DNA from: Gp6-AA40 sp035263125
GTDB lineage: Bacteria > Acidobacteriota > Vicinamibacteria > Vicinamibacterales > UBA2999
DNA: 64,000 bases
NCBI GenBank assembly: GCA_035263125.1
Contig: DATFRP010000209.1
Span: forward strand, 1 to 64,000
Reading direction: 5' to 3'
The first letter of the stretch is position 1. Each line of letters begins with the position of its first letter. The notes below the pieces were generated by a model. The model was not told where the DNA came from, did no database searches, and saw only the letters and a list, made by a program, of their open reading frames with translations. The position numbers were made by a program, and so were the translations under genes. Shown here in pieces: positions 25,275 through 34,396 of this stretch.

Positions 25275-26591
25275 TCAGGCCGCCTTGGAACGCAGCGCGC
25301 CGTAGACATCCAGAAGCCGACTTGCGGACTGCGCGATGGTGTAGTGCGCGCGCACGCCGTCGAACGCGGCTGCACCGAGTTGTGCCGCGCGAGCTGGATC
25401 AGACGAGAGTGCATGCAGGCCGTCGGCCAGCGCATCGGGATCGTCAGGGGTCACCAGCATCCCGCCGTGCGTTCTCTCGACGACTTCGATGAATGCGCCG
25501 CGCCGCGGTTGCACGACCGGCACCCCCGCGGCCATCGCCTCGAGCAGAAACATTCCCTTGGGCTCGTCGTACGCGGCGGGCACCGACAGCACGTCGAGCT
25601 CCCGGAGGAACTGCAGTTTGGCCGCGCGATCGATAGCGCCGTGATATGTGAACTCACCCCCGAATCCGGCGCGCTCGAGCGCGTGGTGCGCCTCCTTCAG
25701 ATAGTCCGCGCAGTTGGGCGCCATGTAGCCGGCGACGTCGAGCGACATCGGCGTCCCCGCTGCGCGTCTCCTCAACCGCACATACGCTTCGGCCAGCAGA
25801 TGCAATCCTTTCTCCGGCGCCACGCGAGCGAAGTAGCCGACGCGGAACGGGCGCGGCGACACCGCCGCGACCGACGACATCGATCGTTCGCGGCGCGTAT
25901 AGCCCTTCATGCTGATGCCAAGCGGCACCACCGTGATGCGGTCCGGCGGAATCTTGAGGAAGTCGGTCATGAAGGTCGCGCAGTAATCGCTCACCGCGAT
26001 GAAGCGATCGACGCTGGCCACCTGAGCGCGGATCATCGTGAGCGCCCGATCTCGATACGCGGGCAGCAGGCTGTCGAGGAACAGCTCTTCTCCCTGAAGC
26101 GTGCAGCAGACCGGCCGGCCAAATGCCGCGCGCAGCGGCGCTGCCATCGAGATCAGCAGCGAGTTCGGCAGGTTGATCACGTCGGGTCTGGGTTCGTCGC
26201 GCGTCCAGTCGATCAGCTTCTCGAACTCCTTCCGGAGCACGCCGCGCTCCCCTTCGAGCATCGAGATCGTCAGCTCGCCGAGCGTGCGTGCATCGGCTGA
26301 CACGCCCCGGCCGGAAAACGCGTTGATGACGCGCGGTGAATCCCACAAGCGATCCATCACGCGCGGCAGCTTTCGGAAGAGTGCCGATCGCTGCTGCAGG
26401 TACACGCTGATGCCGCCGAAGAGAACCGTCGGCTCGCTGACGTTGTCTTCGTCAGTGAGCGTCGGCGTGTAGACCGGAATCAGCGTGACATCGTGTCCTT
26501 GCGTGGTCAGCTCCGCAGCCAGTGCGTTGTCGCGGAAGCAGCTCCCGCAGTACATCCCCGCGGCGCCGGCGGTGATCGAAAGGATCCTCAT
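25275..26591 (-). CDS. Glycosyltransferase, GT4-like GT-B fold
   Basis: 438 residues. N-terminal Rossmann half begins MRILSITAGAAGMYCGSCFR with the glycine-rich loop, followed by DNALAAELTTQGHDVTLIPV. The C-terminal half has KGLHLLAEAYVRLRR, VPAAYDEPKGMFLLEAMAAG, which contains the E-x7-E motif that binds the nucleotide sugar, and GVPVVQPRRGAFIEVVERT. It transfers a sugar from a nucleotide donor, probably to a lipid, glycan or metabolite in the cytoplasm. The substrate is not predictable. Followed by the ATPase gene after 7 bases; preceded by the aldehyde dehydrogenase-like gene after 22 bases. Confidence 0.88.
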   Translation of the reverse strand: MRILSITAGAAGMYCGSCFRDNALAAELTTQGHDVTLIPVYTPTLTDEDNVSEPTVLFGGISVYLQQRSALFRKLPRVMDRLWDSPRVINAFSGRGVSADARTLGELTISMLEGERGVLRKEFEKLIDWTRDEPRPDVINLPNSLLISMAAPLRAAFGRPVCCTLQGEELFLDSLLPAYRDRALTMIRAQVASVDRFIAVSDYCATFMTDFLKIPPDRITVVPLGISMKGYTRRERSMSSVAAVSPRPFRVGYFARVAPEKGLHLLAEAYVRLRRRAAGTPMSLDVAGYMAPNCADYLKEAHHALERAGFGGEFTYHGAIDRAAKLQFLRELDVLSVPAAYDEPKGMFLLEAMAAGVPVVQPRRGAFIEVVERTHGGMLVTPDDPDALADGLHALSSDPARAAQLGAAAFDGVRAHYTIAQSASRLLDVYGALRSKAA

Positions 26592-26599
26592 ACAACGAA

Positions 26600-26615
26600 G
26601 ACTCCCGACCCCATT
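26600..26615 (-). repeat. Single REP half-site overlapping a stop codon
   Basis: The minus strand carries AATGGGGTCGGGAGTC, identical to each arm of the inverted repeat at 18614-18672. The TAA stop of the dehydrogenase gene (26616-26614) overlaps its first bases. Confidence 0.65.
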
Positions 26616-28047
26616 ACGGATTCGTCAGCGGGGCGGTCTGGAAGGCGCGGGCGCGGAACAGGAACTCGACGATGTTCCCTTCGTGCGGCTGACGCCAATT
26701 GAGCTGTGTCGTCGGCACCGGACCGAGGTTCAGCCGATCGATGTGCACGGCATCTAACAGGCGACGACGGAGGGTGTCGTTGCAGGTGATCGCGCTGCAG
26801 ACGAGCGTCGGGCCGATGGCATCGAGCATCTTCGCTTCCGGGCACTCGACGACGGTGACGAACGGGAACATGTACTCCTTGCTGGCGATGGCAGCCTCGG
26901 GAGAGCTCGCGTGCACGACGGTCGGCAGCAGGTAGTCGGCCTTCCCCTGCTTGATCAGGCGCGGCGTATCTCTCAAACCAGCAGTGAGGTCGGTGACGCC
27001 CTGCCCTTTGAGATCGGCGTCGATCGCGTTCGATATCGCCTCTGCCGCTCCCGGAACCGTGAACGCCGCGAGCGACGCGTCGGGATGTTCCGGCGAGAGC
27101 GGTCGAACGGCCGCAAGCCGTTCCGCTACGGCCTGCGCGATCTCGCGAGTGTGCCGGCTCGCCCAGATCCCTGACGTGTTGATGCAACTCCGCCCGCTGT
27201 TGAGAAACACGCTCTCGACCATCACGTCGAGATATCGTTCCCATCGATCGACCTGATCGTCGCCAAGCAGGATCTTCGAGAACCCTGGACCGTGGGCCTG
27301 CACGCGCGGATCACTGCGGTACCGATCGACGGTCGCTGTCCCACCGAAGACCAGGCTCCGCGAGCATGCGTCGAGGACCGCCGCGCCGACATCTCCGCCT
27401 CCCGGGTACACCGCGATCGCACCGCGCGGAATCCCCGCCTCGAAGAAGGCCGATGCCATGCGATACGGCGTCCACGGCTCCTGCGGACCGGGCTTGAGGA
27501 CCAGGCCGATCTGCAGCGGGATGATCGGCAGCCACAACGTGTGCACGCCGGGCGAGTTGGACGGCAGCACGAGTCCGAGCACGGGACTCTGAGCCTGATA
27601 GCTGATCGGAACGCCGCGCTCCTCGCCTCTGCCGGTCGCGAGGACGTCGAACGACAGCCCGCGCGTGAGCGACTCGAGGATGCTGCGCATCTCGCTCAAC
27701 ACGAACGCGTTCTTCTTCATGTTCGCGCGGCACATGCGCTCGGGGAGACCGGTCGATGCCGACTGGGCGTGCACGAACTCGTCGGCCGTCTGCGTGCCGT
27801 CGCCCATCGGCAGCGTGCCGTTCATGTAGAGCTCACCGGCACGTCCGATGCGCGCGATCAGATCGTCGATCGGGATCTCACGCAGCAGGTCGCGCGCACG
27901 CTGCGCCCTGCGCGCGTCACGCTGGATCAACCCGCCATTGGCGCGGCTCACCTTCGCGATCGCCTCGCCGGTCGAGAAGTGGACGACCTCGTCCACCTCC
28001 ATCGACGTATACGGTTCACCCCAACGAAGGACTGGCAGATGCAGCAT
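26614..28047 (-). CDS. LuxC-like aldehyde dehydrogenase / acyl-CoA reductase
   Basis: 477 residues from ATG 28047, two bases after the ligase stop. An aldehyde dehydrogenase superfamily fold: the substrate path QAQSPVLGLVLPSNSPGVHT, LVLKPGPQEPW, the NAD region YPGGGDVGAAVLDACSRSLV-FGGT, and the catalytic cysteine region FLNSGRSCINTSGIW. The order and gene partner resemble LuxC, the acyl-CoA/acyl-protein reductase of fatty-acid reductase complexes, which reduces activated acyl groups to aldehydes with NADPH. The adjacent gene is LuxE-like, which strengthens this reading. There are no luciferase genes here. It may instead be an ordinary aldehyde dehydrogenase acting in the oxidative direction. 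Confidence 0.78.
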   Translation of the reverse strand: MLHLPVLRWGEPYTSMEVDEVVHFSTGEAIAKVSRANGGLIQRDARRAQRARDLLREIPIDDLIARIGRAGELYMNGTLPMGDGTQTADEFVHAQSASTGLPERMCRANMKKNAFVLSEMRSILESLTRGLSFDVLATGRGEERGVPISYQAQSPVLGLVLPSNSPGVHTLWLPIIPLQIGLVLKPGPQEPWTPYRMASAFFEAGIPRGAIAVYPGGGDVGAAVLDACSRSLVFGGTATVDRYRSDPRVQAHGPGFSKILLGDDQVDRWERYLDVMVESVFLNSGRSCINTSGIWASRHTREIAQAVAERLAAVRPLSPEHPDASLAAFTVPGAAEAISNAIDADLKGQGVTDLTAGLRDTPRLIKQGKADYLLPTVVHASSPEAAIASKEYMFPFVTVVECPEAKMLDAIGPTLVCSAITCNDTLRRRLLDAVHIDRLNLGPVPTTQLNWRQPHEGNIVEFLFRARAFQTAPLTNP

Positions 28048-28049
28048 GA

Positions 28050-29165
28050 TCAATAGACGCCAACCGTTGTCGACGATGCGAAGGCGCGATACGGCCTGAC
28101 GCCGCTCACACCATCCCACGGGTATTTCTCGTACGGCGGCTCACGCTCGCCTTCATCACGCTCGAGGAAGCCCGGCATGAAGAATTCCTTCGTCAGCGTC
28201 GTCAACTTGATGCGCCCGGTCTGTCCGTACTCGACCACGCGATTGGGATCATCGAAGTCGACGACCTCGACGACGGCGCGCGGCTGGGGCGCGTAGTACG
28301 AGATCTTGTAGTTGTTGAACGGTCCGGACGGTGCGCTCGGCGCGAGTCCCATCAGCGTGTTGCCGTAGGTCGGCGTCATGTAGGCGCCGTCGAGCAGCTC
28401 CTCCTGCGCGAAGCGGTTCCACTGCGGCGTGAACTCGGTGCCGCCCGAGAAGATGCCCTTGATCCCCACCTTCCCGATCGACGTGCCCATCTCCTCGAGC
28501 CTCAACGCCAGCGCTTCGAGCAGCTTCGGCGTCGTAAACATGCATTTGATGTCGTGTCCTGCTTCGAGGATCGTCACCGCCTGATCGATCACATGGTCCT
28601 TGTAGGCGTTCAGGTGATCCATCCAGCCTTTCTTGATCAACTTGATCACCCAGCGCGGATCCAGGTCGACGCAGAAGCAGATCCCGCCGCGGTGCTGACA
28701 GAGATGCTCGACGGCCAGACGAAGGCGCCGCGGCCCTGACGGCCCGAGCATGAGCCAGTTCCCTCCTCGGGGAAAGTGCTCGTCGGGGAATGTCGTGCTG
28801 AAGACCTCGTAGTCGATGCGGAAGTCGTCGATATTGATGCGCGTCTTCGGAGTGCCCGTCGTGCCGCCGGTTTCGAAGACGTAGACCGGCTTGCCGGTCA
28901 GCGCCTTCGGCACCCACCGCTGCACCGGTCCGCCGCGCAGCCACTCGTCCTCGAAGCCGCCGAAAAGATGCAGATCGCTGAAGCCGTGAACCTTCTCACG
29001 TGGGTCGAAGCCCAGCGTCTTCGCACGCTCGAGCCAGAACGGACATCCTGTGGCCGGATCGAAGTGCCAGTTCACGACCTCGCGAACCCACGCATCGAGC
29101 GCCTCGCGCGCCGTCTGCACCTGCGCTGCATCGACAGCAGCGACCGTGGTCTGGGAACCCTGCAT
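28050..29165 (-). CDS. LuxE/PaaK-like acyl ligase (acyl-protein synthetase family)
   Basis: 371 residues from ATG 29165. The adenylation-type motif VFETGGTTGTPKTRINIDDF gives the phosphate loop, followed by GIFSGGTEFTPQW and ...MTPTYGNTLMGLAPSAP. This resembles the acyl-protein synthetase LuxE and phenazine-type antibiotic biosynthesis proteins, relatives of PaaK that activate an acid with ATP. Partner gene LuxC-like starts 2 bases downstream, so an acid could be activated by this protein and reduced by the next. Alternative upstream starts fall in the heptad repeat and are unlikely. A TATACT box lies 10 bases upstream of the ATG. Confidence 0.78.
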   Translation of the reverse strand: MQGSQTTVAAVDAAQVQTAREALDAWVREVVNWHFDPATGCPFWLERAKTLGFDPREKVHGFSDLHLFGGFEDEWLRGGPVQRWVPKALTGKPVYVFETGGTTGTPKTRINIDDFRIDYEVFSTTFPDEHFPRGGNWLMLGPSGPRRLRLAVEHLCQHRGGICFCVDLDPRWVIKLIKKGWMDHLNAYKDHVIDQAVTILEAGHDIKCMFTTPKLLEALALRLEEMGTSIGKVGIKGIFSGGTEFTPQWNRFAQEELLDGAYMTPTYGNTLMGLAPSAPSGPFNNYKISYYAPQPRAVVEVVDFDDPNRVVEYGQTGRIKLTTLTKEFFMPGFLERDEGEREPPYEKYPWDGVSGVRPYRAFASSTTVGVY

Positions 29166-29174
29166 ACGCTTCGA

Positions 29175-29180
29175 AGTATA
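29175..29180 (-). promoter_or_regulatory. Predicted -10 box of the LuxE-like gene
   Basis: GACTATACT on the minus strand, with TATACT at 29180-29175, 10 bases ahead of the ATG at 29165, would give a nearly leaderless transcript. The same GACTATACT string occurs upstream of the amidohydrolase gene at 31276. No clear -35 box. Confidence 0.35.
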
Positions 29181-29196
29181 GTCTGCGAGGGCGAAC

Positions 29197-29256
29197 CAAT
29201 GCCCAAGGCTCAATGCGCAATGCCCAAGGGCGTACTGCCCGATGCATTGAGCATTC
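29197..29256. repeat. Heptad repeat island, CAATGCC type
   Basis: 7-mers such as CCAATGC, CCAAGGC, TCAATGC, GCAATGC, CCAAGGG, followed by the inverted GCATTGAGCATT. Lies between divergent genes, ten bases upstream of the MFS ATG. Confidence 0.65.
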
Positions 29257-29266
29257 GAGAGGTGCC

Positions 29267-30610
29267 ATGTCGACAACCGGAACGACGACGAAGCCCGCAC
29301 GGCTCACCGCACTTCAATGGCTGATCTGCGCCATCGCGGCGATGGGCTTTGCGTTCGACAGCTTTGTGCTGCTGGTCCTCCCGCTCATCGTCCGGCCGGC
29401 GTTGTCGGAGCTCCTCGGCGCGCCGCTCAACAGTCTGGCGGTCAACAACTGGGTCGGCTTCATGCAGTACGTCCCGGCGGTCGCCGGTGGAATCTTCGGT
29501 CTGCTCGGCGGCTACTTCACCGACCTCTTCGGACGCCGCCGCGTGCTCGTGTGGAGCATCCTGCTCTACGGGTTCTCGACTCTCGCAGCCGGCTATTCGA
29601 CGTCGGTCGGGTGGCTGCTCCTGTGGCGCTGCGGCACGTTCGTCGGCGTCTGCGTCGAGTTCGTCGCCGCCGTCGCGTGGCTCGCGGAGCTGTTCGACGA
29701 CCCCGCGCAGCGCGAGCGTGTGCTCGGTTTCACGCAGGCGTTCGGGTCATTGGGCGGCGTCATGGCCACAGCAGTGTATTACCTGGCGGTCACTTACGGC
29801 CACTTGCTGCCGGAGATTCGCGGCGCCAACGAAGCCTGGCGCTACACGCTGATCGCGGGGTTCATTCCCGCCATTCCACTGATGATCATTCGGCCGTTCC
29901 TGCCCGAATCACCGAAATGGCGCCAGCGCAAGGAAGCAGGCACGCTGAAGCGTCCGAGATTTGGCGAGCTGTTCGCGCCGCAGTTCCGCCGCACGACGAT
30001 CGTCACCACGATCATGATGGCCGCGGTCTACGGTACCGCCTTTGGGGCGATTCAACAGATGCCACGCGTCGTGCCGGGTCTCGCCGACGTGAGCGCCATG
30101 CCGCTCAAGCAACAGGAGCAGACGATCAGCGGCGTGCAGTTCTATCAGGAGATGGGTGGCCTGGTGGGACGGACTGCGCTTGCGTTTCTCGCCGGGATCA
30201 TCATCAGCCGTCGCAAGCTGCTTCACCTCTTCCAGATTCCATCGCTCGCCGCGGTGCCGATCCTCTTCTTCTTCGTGCCGTCAGGCGGCGTTGAGATGGC
30301 CCGTTGGGGCATCTTCATCGTCGGCCTGCTCGTCGTCGGTCAAATGAGCTTCTGGGGGAACTATCTCCCGCGCGTGTACCCGACATATCTGCGCGGCACG
30401 GGCGAGAGCTTTGCGGCCAACGTCGGCGGACGCATGATCGGCACCTTCGGCGCGCTGCTGACGACGTCGCTCGTCGCCAGCATGCCGGGCGCATCGGTCC
30501 CGCTGAAGCTTGCGTTTGCGGCCGCGATCGTCGGCACGGCCACTTGCATCATTGGTTTCGTCGCCAGCTTCCGGCTTCCCGAACCGGAGAAGGCGGATCT
30601 ACTGGATTGA
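29267..30610 (+). CDS. MFS transporter, sugar/metabolite-porter-like
   Basis: 447 residues from ATG 29267, which has GAGAGG at good spacing and a cytoplasmic N-terminus. Twelve helices; the GGYFTDLFGRRRVLVWSILL loop and the PESPKWRQRK segment after helix 6 are the signature of the SP/AAHS (sugar and aromatic acid) MFS type. SFWGNYLPRVYPTYLRGTGE matches the corresponding motif in the second half. Substrate unknown. Its last 12 bases overlap the convergent Yip1 gene. Adjacent to the LuxC/LuxE-like pair but divergent from it. Confidence 0.87.
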   Translation: MSTTGTTTKPARLTALQWLICAIAAMGFAFDSFVLLVLPLIVRPALSELLGAPLNSLAVNNWVGFMQYVPAVAGGIFGLLGGYFTDLFGRRRVLVWSILLYGFSTLAAGYSTSVGWLLLWRCGTFVGVCVEFVAAVAWLAELFDDPAQRERVLGFTQAFGSLGGVMATAVYYLAVTYGHLLPEIRGANEAWRYTLIAGFIPAIPLMIIRPFLPESPKWRQRKEAGTLKRPRFGELFAPQFRRTTIVTTIMMAAVYGTAFGAIQQMPRVVPGLADVSAMPLKQQEQTISGVQFYQEMGGLVGRTALAFLAGIIISRRKLLHLFQIPSLAAVPILFFFVPSGGVEMARWGIFIVGLLVVGQMSFWGNYLPRVYPTYLRGTGESFAANVGGRMIGTFGALLTTSLVASMPGASVPLKLAFAAAIVGTATCIIGFVASFRLPEPEKADLLD

Positions 30611-31216
30611 GGCGATCGAGTTGCCCAGGAACAGCGCGGGGATCGCGCCCGCGACGATGCTGACGACGATCACACACAGCACGACGACGACCGTGTAGCC
30701 AATGGCCTTGTCCTGCGGGCATTTCATCAACCGCGGAAGACCCAGGTACAGCAGGTACAGCGCGTAGAGCGCTCCGAGCAGGACGAACAGACCGAGCGCC
30801 GGGGCGACCTGCACGATACCGGCCACCCAGGCGGGAGTCGGCGCGTAAGCCGCCACCTTCATCGCCTGGATGTTGCTCTTCTGTGCCGCAAACGCCGGCG
30901 CCAGCCCGTCGATGATGTACGCACACACCACGACGCCGAGCACCGCGAGCACCACACTGAGCACCGCCATCGCGAGCCCGGTGCCGATCGAGATCCGGAT
31001 CGTCGTGCCTGTGAAGGGGACGCTTCGGCCCACGAACGAATTGCCGATGAAGTTCGCCACGGCGCCAATCGCGACGAGCGGCACGACGTAGCCCGAGAGG
31101 AGCGATCCGGTCGTGGCGCTCTCGCCGTCGATGACCGCCCACTCCGCCTCCGGTGACACGCAGATACCCTTGACGCGCTCGAAGATGTTCTTGCGGGGCG
31201 TTTGCACGGTGCTCAT
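30599..31216 (-). CDS. Yip1/DUF1282-family membrane protein
   Basis: 205 residues. The N-terminal KNIFERVKGICVSPEAEWAV is the conserved entry motif of bacterial Yip1-like proteins, followed by five or six helices (VPLVAIGAVANFIGNSFVG, GLAMAVLSVVLAVLGVVVCA, ALGLFVLLGALYALYLLYLG, LPRLMKCPQDKAIGYTVVVV). An integral inner-membrane protein with unknown role. Start ATG 31216. Convergent with the MFS gene, with an overlap of 12 bases, and divergent from the amidohydrolase gene. Confidence 0.85.
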   Translation of the reverse strand: MSTVQTPRKNIFERVKGICVSPEAEWAVIDGESATTGSLLSGYVVPLVAIGAVANFIGNSFVGRSVPFTGTTIRISIGTGLAMAVLSVVLAVLGVVVCAYIIDGLAPAFAAQKSNIQAMKVAAYAPTPAWVAGIVQVAPALGLFVLLGALYALYLLYLGLPRLMKCPQDKAIGYTVVVVLCVIVVSIVAGAIPALFLGNSIASIQ

Positions 31217-31275
31217 GTGAACCTCGCTTGCCGTGAAAGCTTCAGTCAGCTCCAGTGGAGACGGCGAGGTAAGAC

Positions 31276-31281
31276 TATACT
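31276..31281 (+). promoter_or_regulatory. Predicted -10 box of the amidohydrolase operon
   Basis: TATACT within AAGACTATACTCGCG, 70 bases upstream of the GTG start at 31351. No convincing -35 hexamer is visible at 17 bases. Confidence 0.35.
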
Positions 31282-31350
31282 CGCGCCGGACCGATTCGCA
31301 GACACAGCGGCAAGGCGAATCTTTGGACAGTCGGCTTCAAGGAGCAGTCA

Positions 31351-33084
31351 GTGAAAATACGCGACACGTCTGCAACGAAGGTGTCACGCCGGCGCTTCAT
31401 CGGCACGGCGGCCAGCGCTGGGGTGGCGATCGCCGCGATACAGGGTGACGACGCCCTCGCTCAACAGTCGCCGCAAGTGACCACACCGTCGGCCCCGGCA
31501 GCGCCGCAAGACCTGACGCTCGTCAACGGCCGCATCCATACCTTCGACGCCCGCAACACAATCGCAAGCGCCGTGTCGATCCGAAACGGCCGCATCGCCA
31601 GCGTCGGCAACACCGCGCCGCCGCGCACACCGAATACCAGGGTGATCGATCTCCGTGGCCGCACAGTGGTGCCAGGGCTCATCGAACCGCACATTCACAT
31701 CGTCAGCCTGGCGAACCGTCCCGGCTATCACACCATCCTCGAGAACACGACGTCGATCCGCGAGATTCAGGAAGCGCTCGCGGCGCGCCGGAAGAGCGTG
31801 CCCGACGGGCAATGGATCACATCGATGGGCGGCTGGCATCCCAATCAGTGGGCCGAGCATCGTCATCCGACGTTGAAGGAACTGGATGAAGCGGTGCCCG
31901 ATCGTCCGGTGCTGCTCTACGAGCGCTTCACAGGACCGGCGGTCACCAACAGTCTGGGCAAGAAGTTCTTCGACGCGATGGACGCAGGCGCACCCGTGCA
32001 TCCGGCCGTGAAGAAGGTGGCGGTGAGCGAGACCGGGGCGATCGCGCCAGCAGGTTTCACCGGCGGCGGACCGTCGGCGACCGCCCTCTTTTATCTCCGC
32101 CGGCTGCAGACGTTCGACGACAAGAAGCGCAGCACGATCGAGGCGATGAACTACTCAGCGAGCGTGGGGCTCACGTCCCATCTCGATCAGGTGCTCTTCC
32201 CCACGCCCGGCCCGCTCCATCCCGATCAGGTCCTGTCGAACCTCGATCACTATCGTATGTACGACGCGTGGATCGATCTGCATCGTCAGGGCAAGACGTT
32301 CATCCGGCTGCAGATGAACTTCCTGCACAACCAGGCCGATCCCGCACTGCCGGAACTGAAGGAACGGCTGCGGAATCAGTTCCAGTTCTTCGGCGACGAC
32401 ATGCTGATGACCGGATCGATCGGCGAGTGGGCCGCTCCACTCGCGAGCGGCACCGCGTGGCGCGACGCGCAGCGTCTGGTCGCGCAGGCCGGGTGGCGTA
32501 ATGAGAACAGCGTGCAGAACCTGGCCGGCCTCACCCAAGTCGTCGAGGCATACGAGGCGGTCAACAAGGAGTTCGATATCACACACCTCCGCTGGGTGGT
32601 GCATCACGTGCCCGAGGTGAACGCCGACCTCTTGAGTCGTTTGAAGGCGCTCGGCTGCGGCGTCGAGATGGGCGCGTTCAGATGGGTGACGTCGAGCGAT
32701 CCCAAGGTCGTCGCCGGGCCGCCCTTCCGGACGATCGTCGATCACGGCGTCCAGGTCGGCATCCACGGCGACGGCGTGCACATCGCACCGCTCAACCCAT
32801 GGCTGCACATCTACTACGCCACCACTGGCGTCAACTCGTTCGGCGCACAGGTCAACCCCAATCAACAACTGAAGCGCGACGAAGCGCTGCGCCTCTTCAC
32901 GAGGAACAACAGCTGGTTCCTGCGCATGGACGACCGCATCGGATCCCTTGAAGTCGGCAGGCTCGCCGACCTCGCCGTGCTCGACCGCGACTACTTCACG
33001 GTGCCCGACGTCCAAATCAGGCAGATTCGATCGCTGCTCACGGTCGTCGACGGAAAGATCGTTCACAACACGGGGATCGCATGA
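31351..33084 (+). CDS. Tat-exported amidohydrolase (YtcJ-like, amidohydrolase family 3)
   Basis: 577 residues from GTG 31351 with AAGGAG at ideal spacing. Residues 12-16 SRRRF with IGTAASAGVAIAAIQGDDAL form a twin-arginine signal, so the protein is folded with its metal before export. Mature part has VPGLIEPHIHIVSL, whose H114-x-H116 is the metal pair of amidohydrolases, and a C-terminal SLEVGRLADLAVLDRDYFTV composite-domain strand. It hydrolyses an amide or ester in the periplasm; the substrate is unknown. Overlaps the next gene by ATGA, and heads a four-gene operon with a beta-propeller, a heme protein and a VWFA protein. Confidence 0.88.
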   Translation: MKIRDTSATKVSRRRFIGTAASAGVAIAAIQGDDALAQQSPQVTTPSAPAAPQDLTLVNGRIHTFDARNTIASAVSIRNGRIASVGNTAPPRTPNTRVIDLRGRTVVPGLIEPHIHIVSLANRPGYHTILENTTSIREIQEALAARRKSVPDGQWITSMGGWHPNQWAEHRHPTLKELDEAVPDRPVLLYERFTGPAVTNSLGKKFFDAMDAGAPVHPAVKKVAVSETGAIAPAGFTGGGPSATALFYLRRLQTFDDKKRSTIEAMNYSASVGLTSHLDQVLFPTPGPLHPDQVLSNLDHYRMYDAWIDLHRQGKTFIRLQMNFLHNQADPALPELKERLRNQFQFFGDDMLMTGSIGEWAAPLASGTAWRDAQRLVAQAGWRNENSVQNLAGLTQVVEAYEAVNKEFDITHLRWVVHHVPEVNADLLSRLKALGCGVEMGAFRWVTSSDPKVVAGPPFRTIVDHGVQVGIHGDGVHIAPLNPWLHIYYATTGVNSFGAQVNPNQQLKRDEALRLFTRNNSWFLRMDDRIGSLEVGRLADLAVLDRDYFTVPDVQIRQIRSLLTVVDGKIVHNTGIA

Positions 33085-34394
33085 ACCGTCCATCCTGCAT
33101 CGCTGCACTGGTCACCCTGTCGTCGCTGTCGCTCGCGGCGCAGGAGTCTCCCGCAACCCGATTCTGGGCGCAGTGGCGTGGTCCTCACGCGACCGGTGCC
33201 TCGACGACGGCGGATCCACCGATCGAGTGGAGCGAGACGAAGAACATCCGATGGAAGATCGAGATTCCCGGACGGGGATCATCGTCTCCGGTGGTCTGGG
33301 GTGATCGGTTGTTCGTGTCCACCGCGGTCCCGGTCGGCATCGATGGCCCGGCACAGCATGCCCCGCGCGGCGGTTCGAATCCGCGAGGCAAGCATAAGTT
33401 CATCCTGATGGCGTTCGATCGGAAGACCGGGAAGACGATCTGGGAACGGGTCGCGCGCGAGCAGGAGCCGCACGAAGGATCGCACTTCGACAACGGCACC
33501 TGGGCATCGGGGTCTCCGATCACCGACGGCGAGCGCGTCTACGCGTACTTCGAGTCGTTCGGTCTCTACGCCTACGACATGGATGGAAAGCTCCTCTGGG
33601 AAAAGGACCTCGGCGACAAGCGTATGCGGCAGGAGTTCGGTGAGGGGTCGACGCCTGCTCTGCACGGCAACACGCTCGTCATCGTGTGGGATCACATCGG
33701 CGGTGAATCGTTCGTCGTCGCGCTCGACAAACGCGATGGCAAGGAACTGTGGCGGGTGCCGCACAAGGAGATCGACACCTGGGCCACGCCTCTCGTCGTC
33801 GACGTCAACGGCCGGCCGCAGGCGATCGTTCCGGCGATGGAACGGGTGCGGAGCTACGACCTCGCGACCGGCGCACTCATCTGGGAAAGCGACGGCCTGA
33901 CTATGAATGCGATCCCGTCGCCGGTCTACGGCGATGGTCTCGTGTTTCTCATGAGCGGTTTTCGCGGCAACGATCTCAAAGCGGTGCGCGTCGCCGACGC
34001 CAGGGGCAATATCGACGGCACGAACGCGATCGCCTGGACGCTCGACCGCGACACGCCGTATGTTCCATCACCCGTGCTGGTCGATGGTGTCCTGTATTTC
34101 CTGAAATCGAACTCAGGCATTCTGTCGGCGTTCGACGCGAAGTCGGGAACACCCCACTACACGAACCAGCGGCTCGAGGGCGTGCCGAACGTGTTCGCGT
34201 CGCCGGTCGCGGCCAAAGGTCGGGTTTATGTCCCCGGCCGTGAGGGCACGACGATCGTGATCAGATCGGGTCCGAAGTATGAAGTGCTGGCGAAAAACAC
34301 GCTCGACGACGGGTTCGATGCGTCGCCCGCGCTGGTGGACAACGAGCTGTACCTGCGCGGGTACAAATACCTGTACGCGATCGCCCAACCCTGA
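33081..34394 (+). CDS. Secreted PQQ-like beta-propeller repeat protein
   Basis: 437 residues, signal peptide (CIAALVTLSSLSLAAQES), then FWAQWRGPHATGASTTADPP and ETKNIRWKIEIPGRGSSSPV, the same opening as the two propellers at 13676 and 15019. Blades follow, including AYFESFGLYAYDMDGKLLWE and SPALVDNELYLRGYKYLYAI. Its ATG overlaps the amidohydrolase stop (ATGA). Periplasmic. Quinone binding and activity are not shown by the sequence. Confidence 0.87.
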   Translation: MNRPSCIAALVTLSSLSLAAQESPATRFWAQWRGPHATGASTTADPPIEWSETKNIRWKIEIPGRGSSSPVVWGDRLFVSTAVPVGIDGPAQHAPRGGSNPRGKHKFILMAFDRKTGKTIWERVAREQEPHEGSHFDNGTWASGSPITDGERVYAYFESFGLYAYDMDGKLLWEKDLGDKRMRQEFGEGSTPALHGNTLVIVWDHIGGESFVVALDKRDGKELWRVPHKEIDTWATPLVVDVNGRPQAIVPAMERVRSYDLATGALIWESDGLTMNAIPSPVYGDGLVFLMSGFRGNDLKAVRVADARGNIDGTNAIAWTLDRDTPYVPSPVLVDGVLYFLKSNSGILSAFDAKSGTPHYTNQRLEGVPNVFASPVAAKGRVYVPGREGTTIVIRSGPKYEVLAKNTLDDGFDASPALVDNELYLRGYKYLYAIAQP

Positions 34395-34396
34395 AA

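Noticed and set aside
26614..29165. Bioluminescence (lux) locus
   Set aside because: Only LuxC- and LuxE-like proteins are present; there is no luciferase gene (luxA or luxB) in the window.
334..34394. Quinoprotein dehydrogenases
   Set aside because: The five beta-propeller proteins lack the disulfide and the catalytic aspartate pattern of PQQ alcohol or glucose dehydrogenases that I could check by eye, so enzymatic activity was not assigned.
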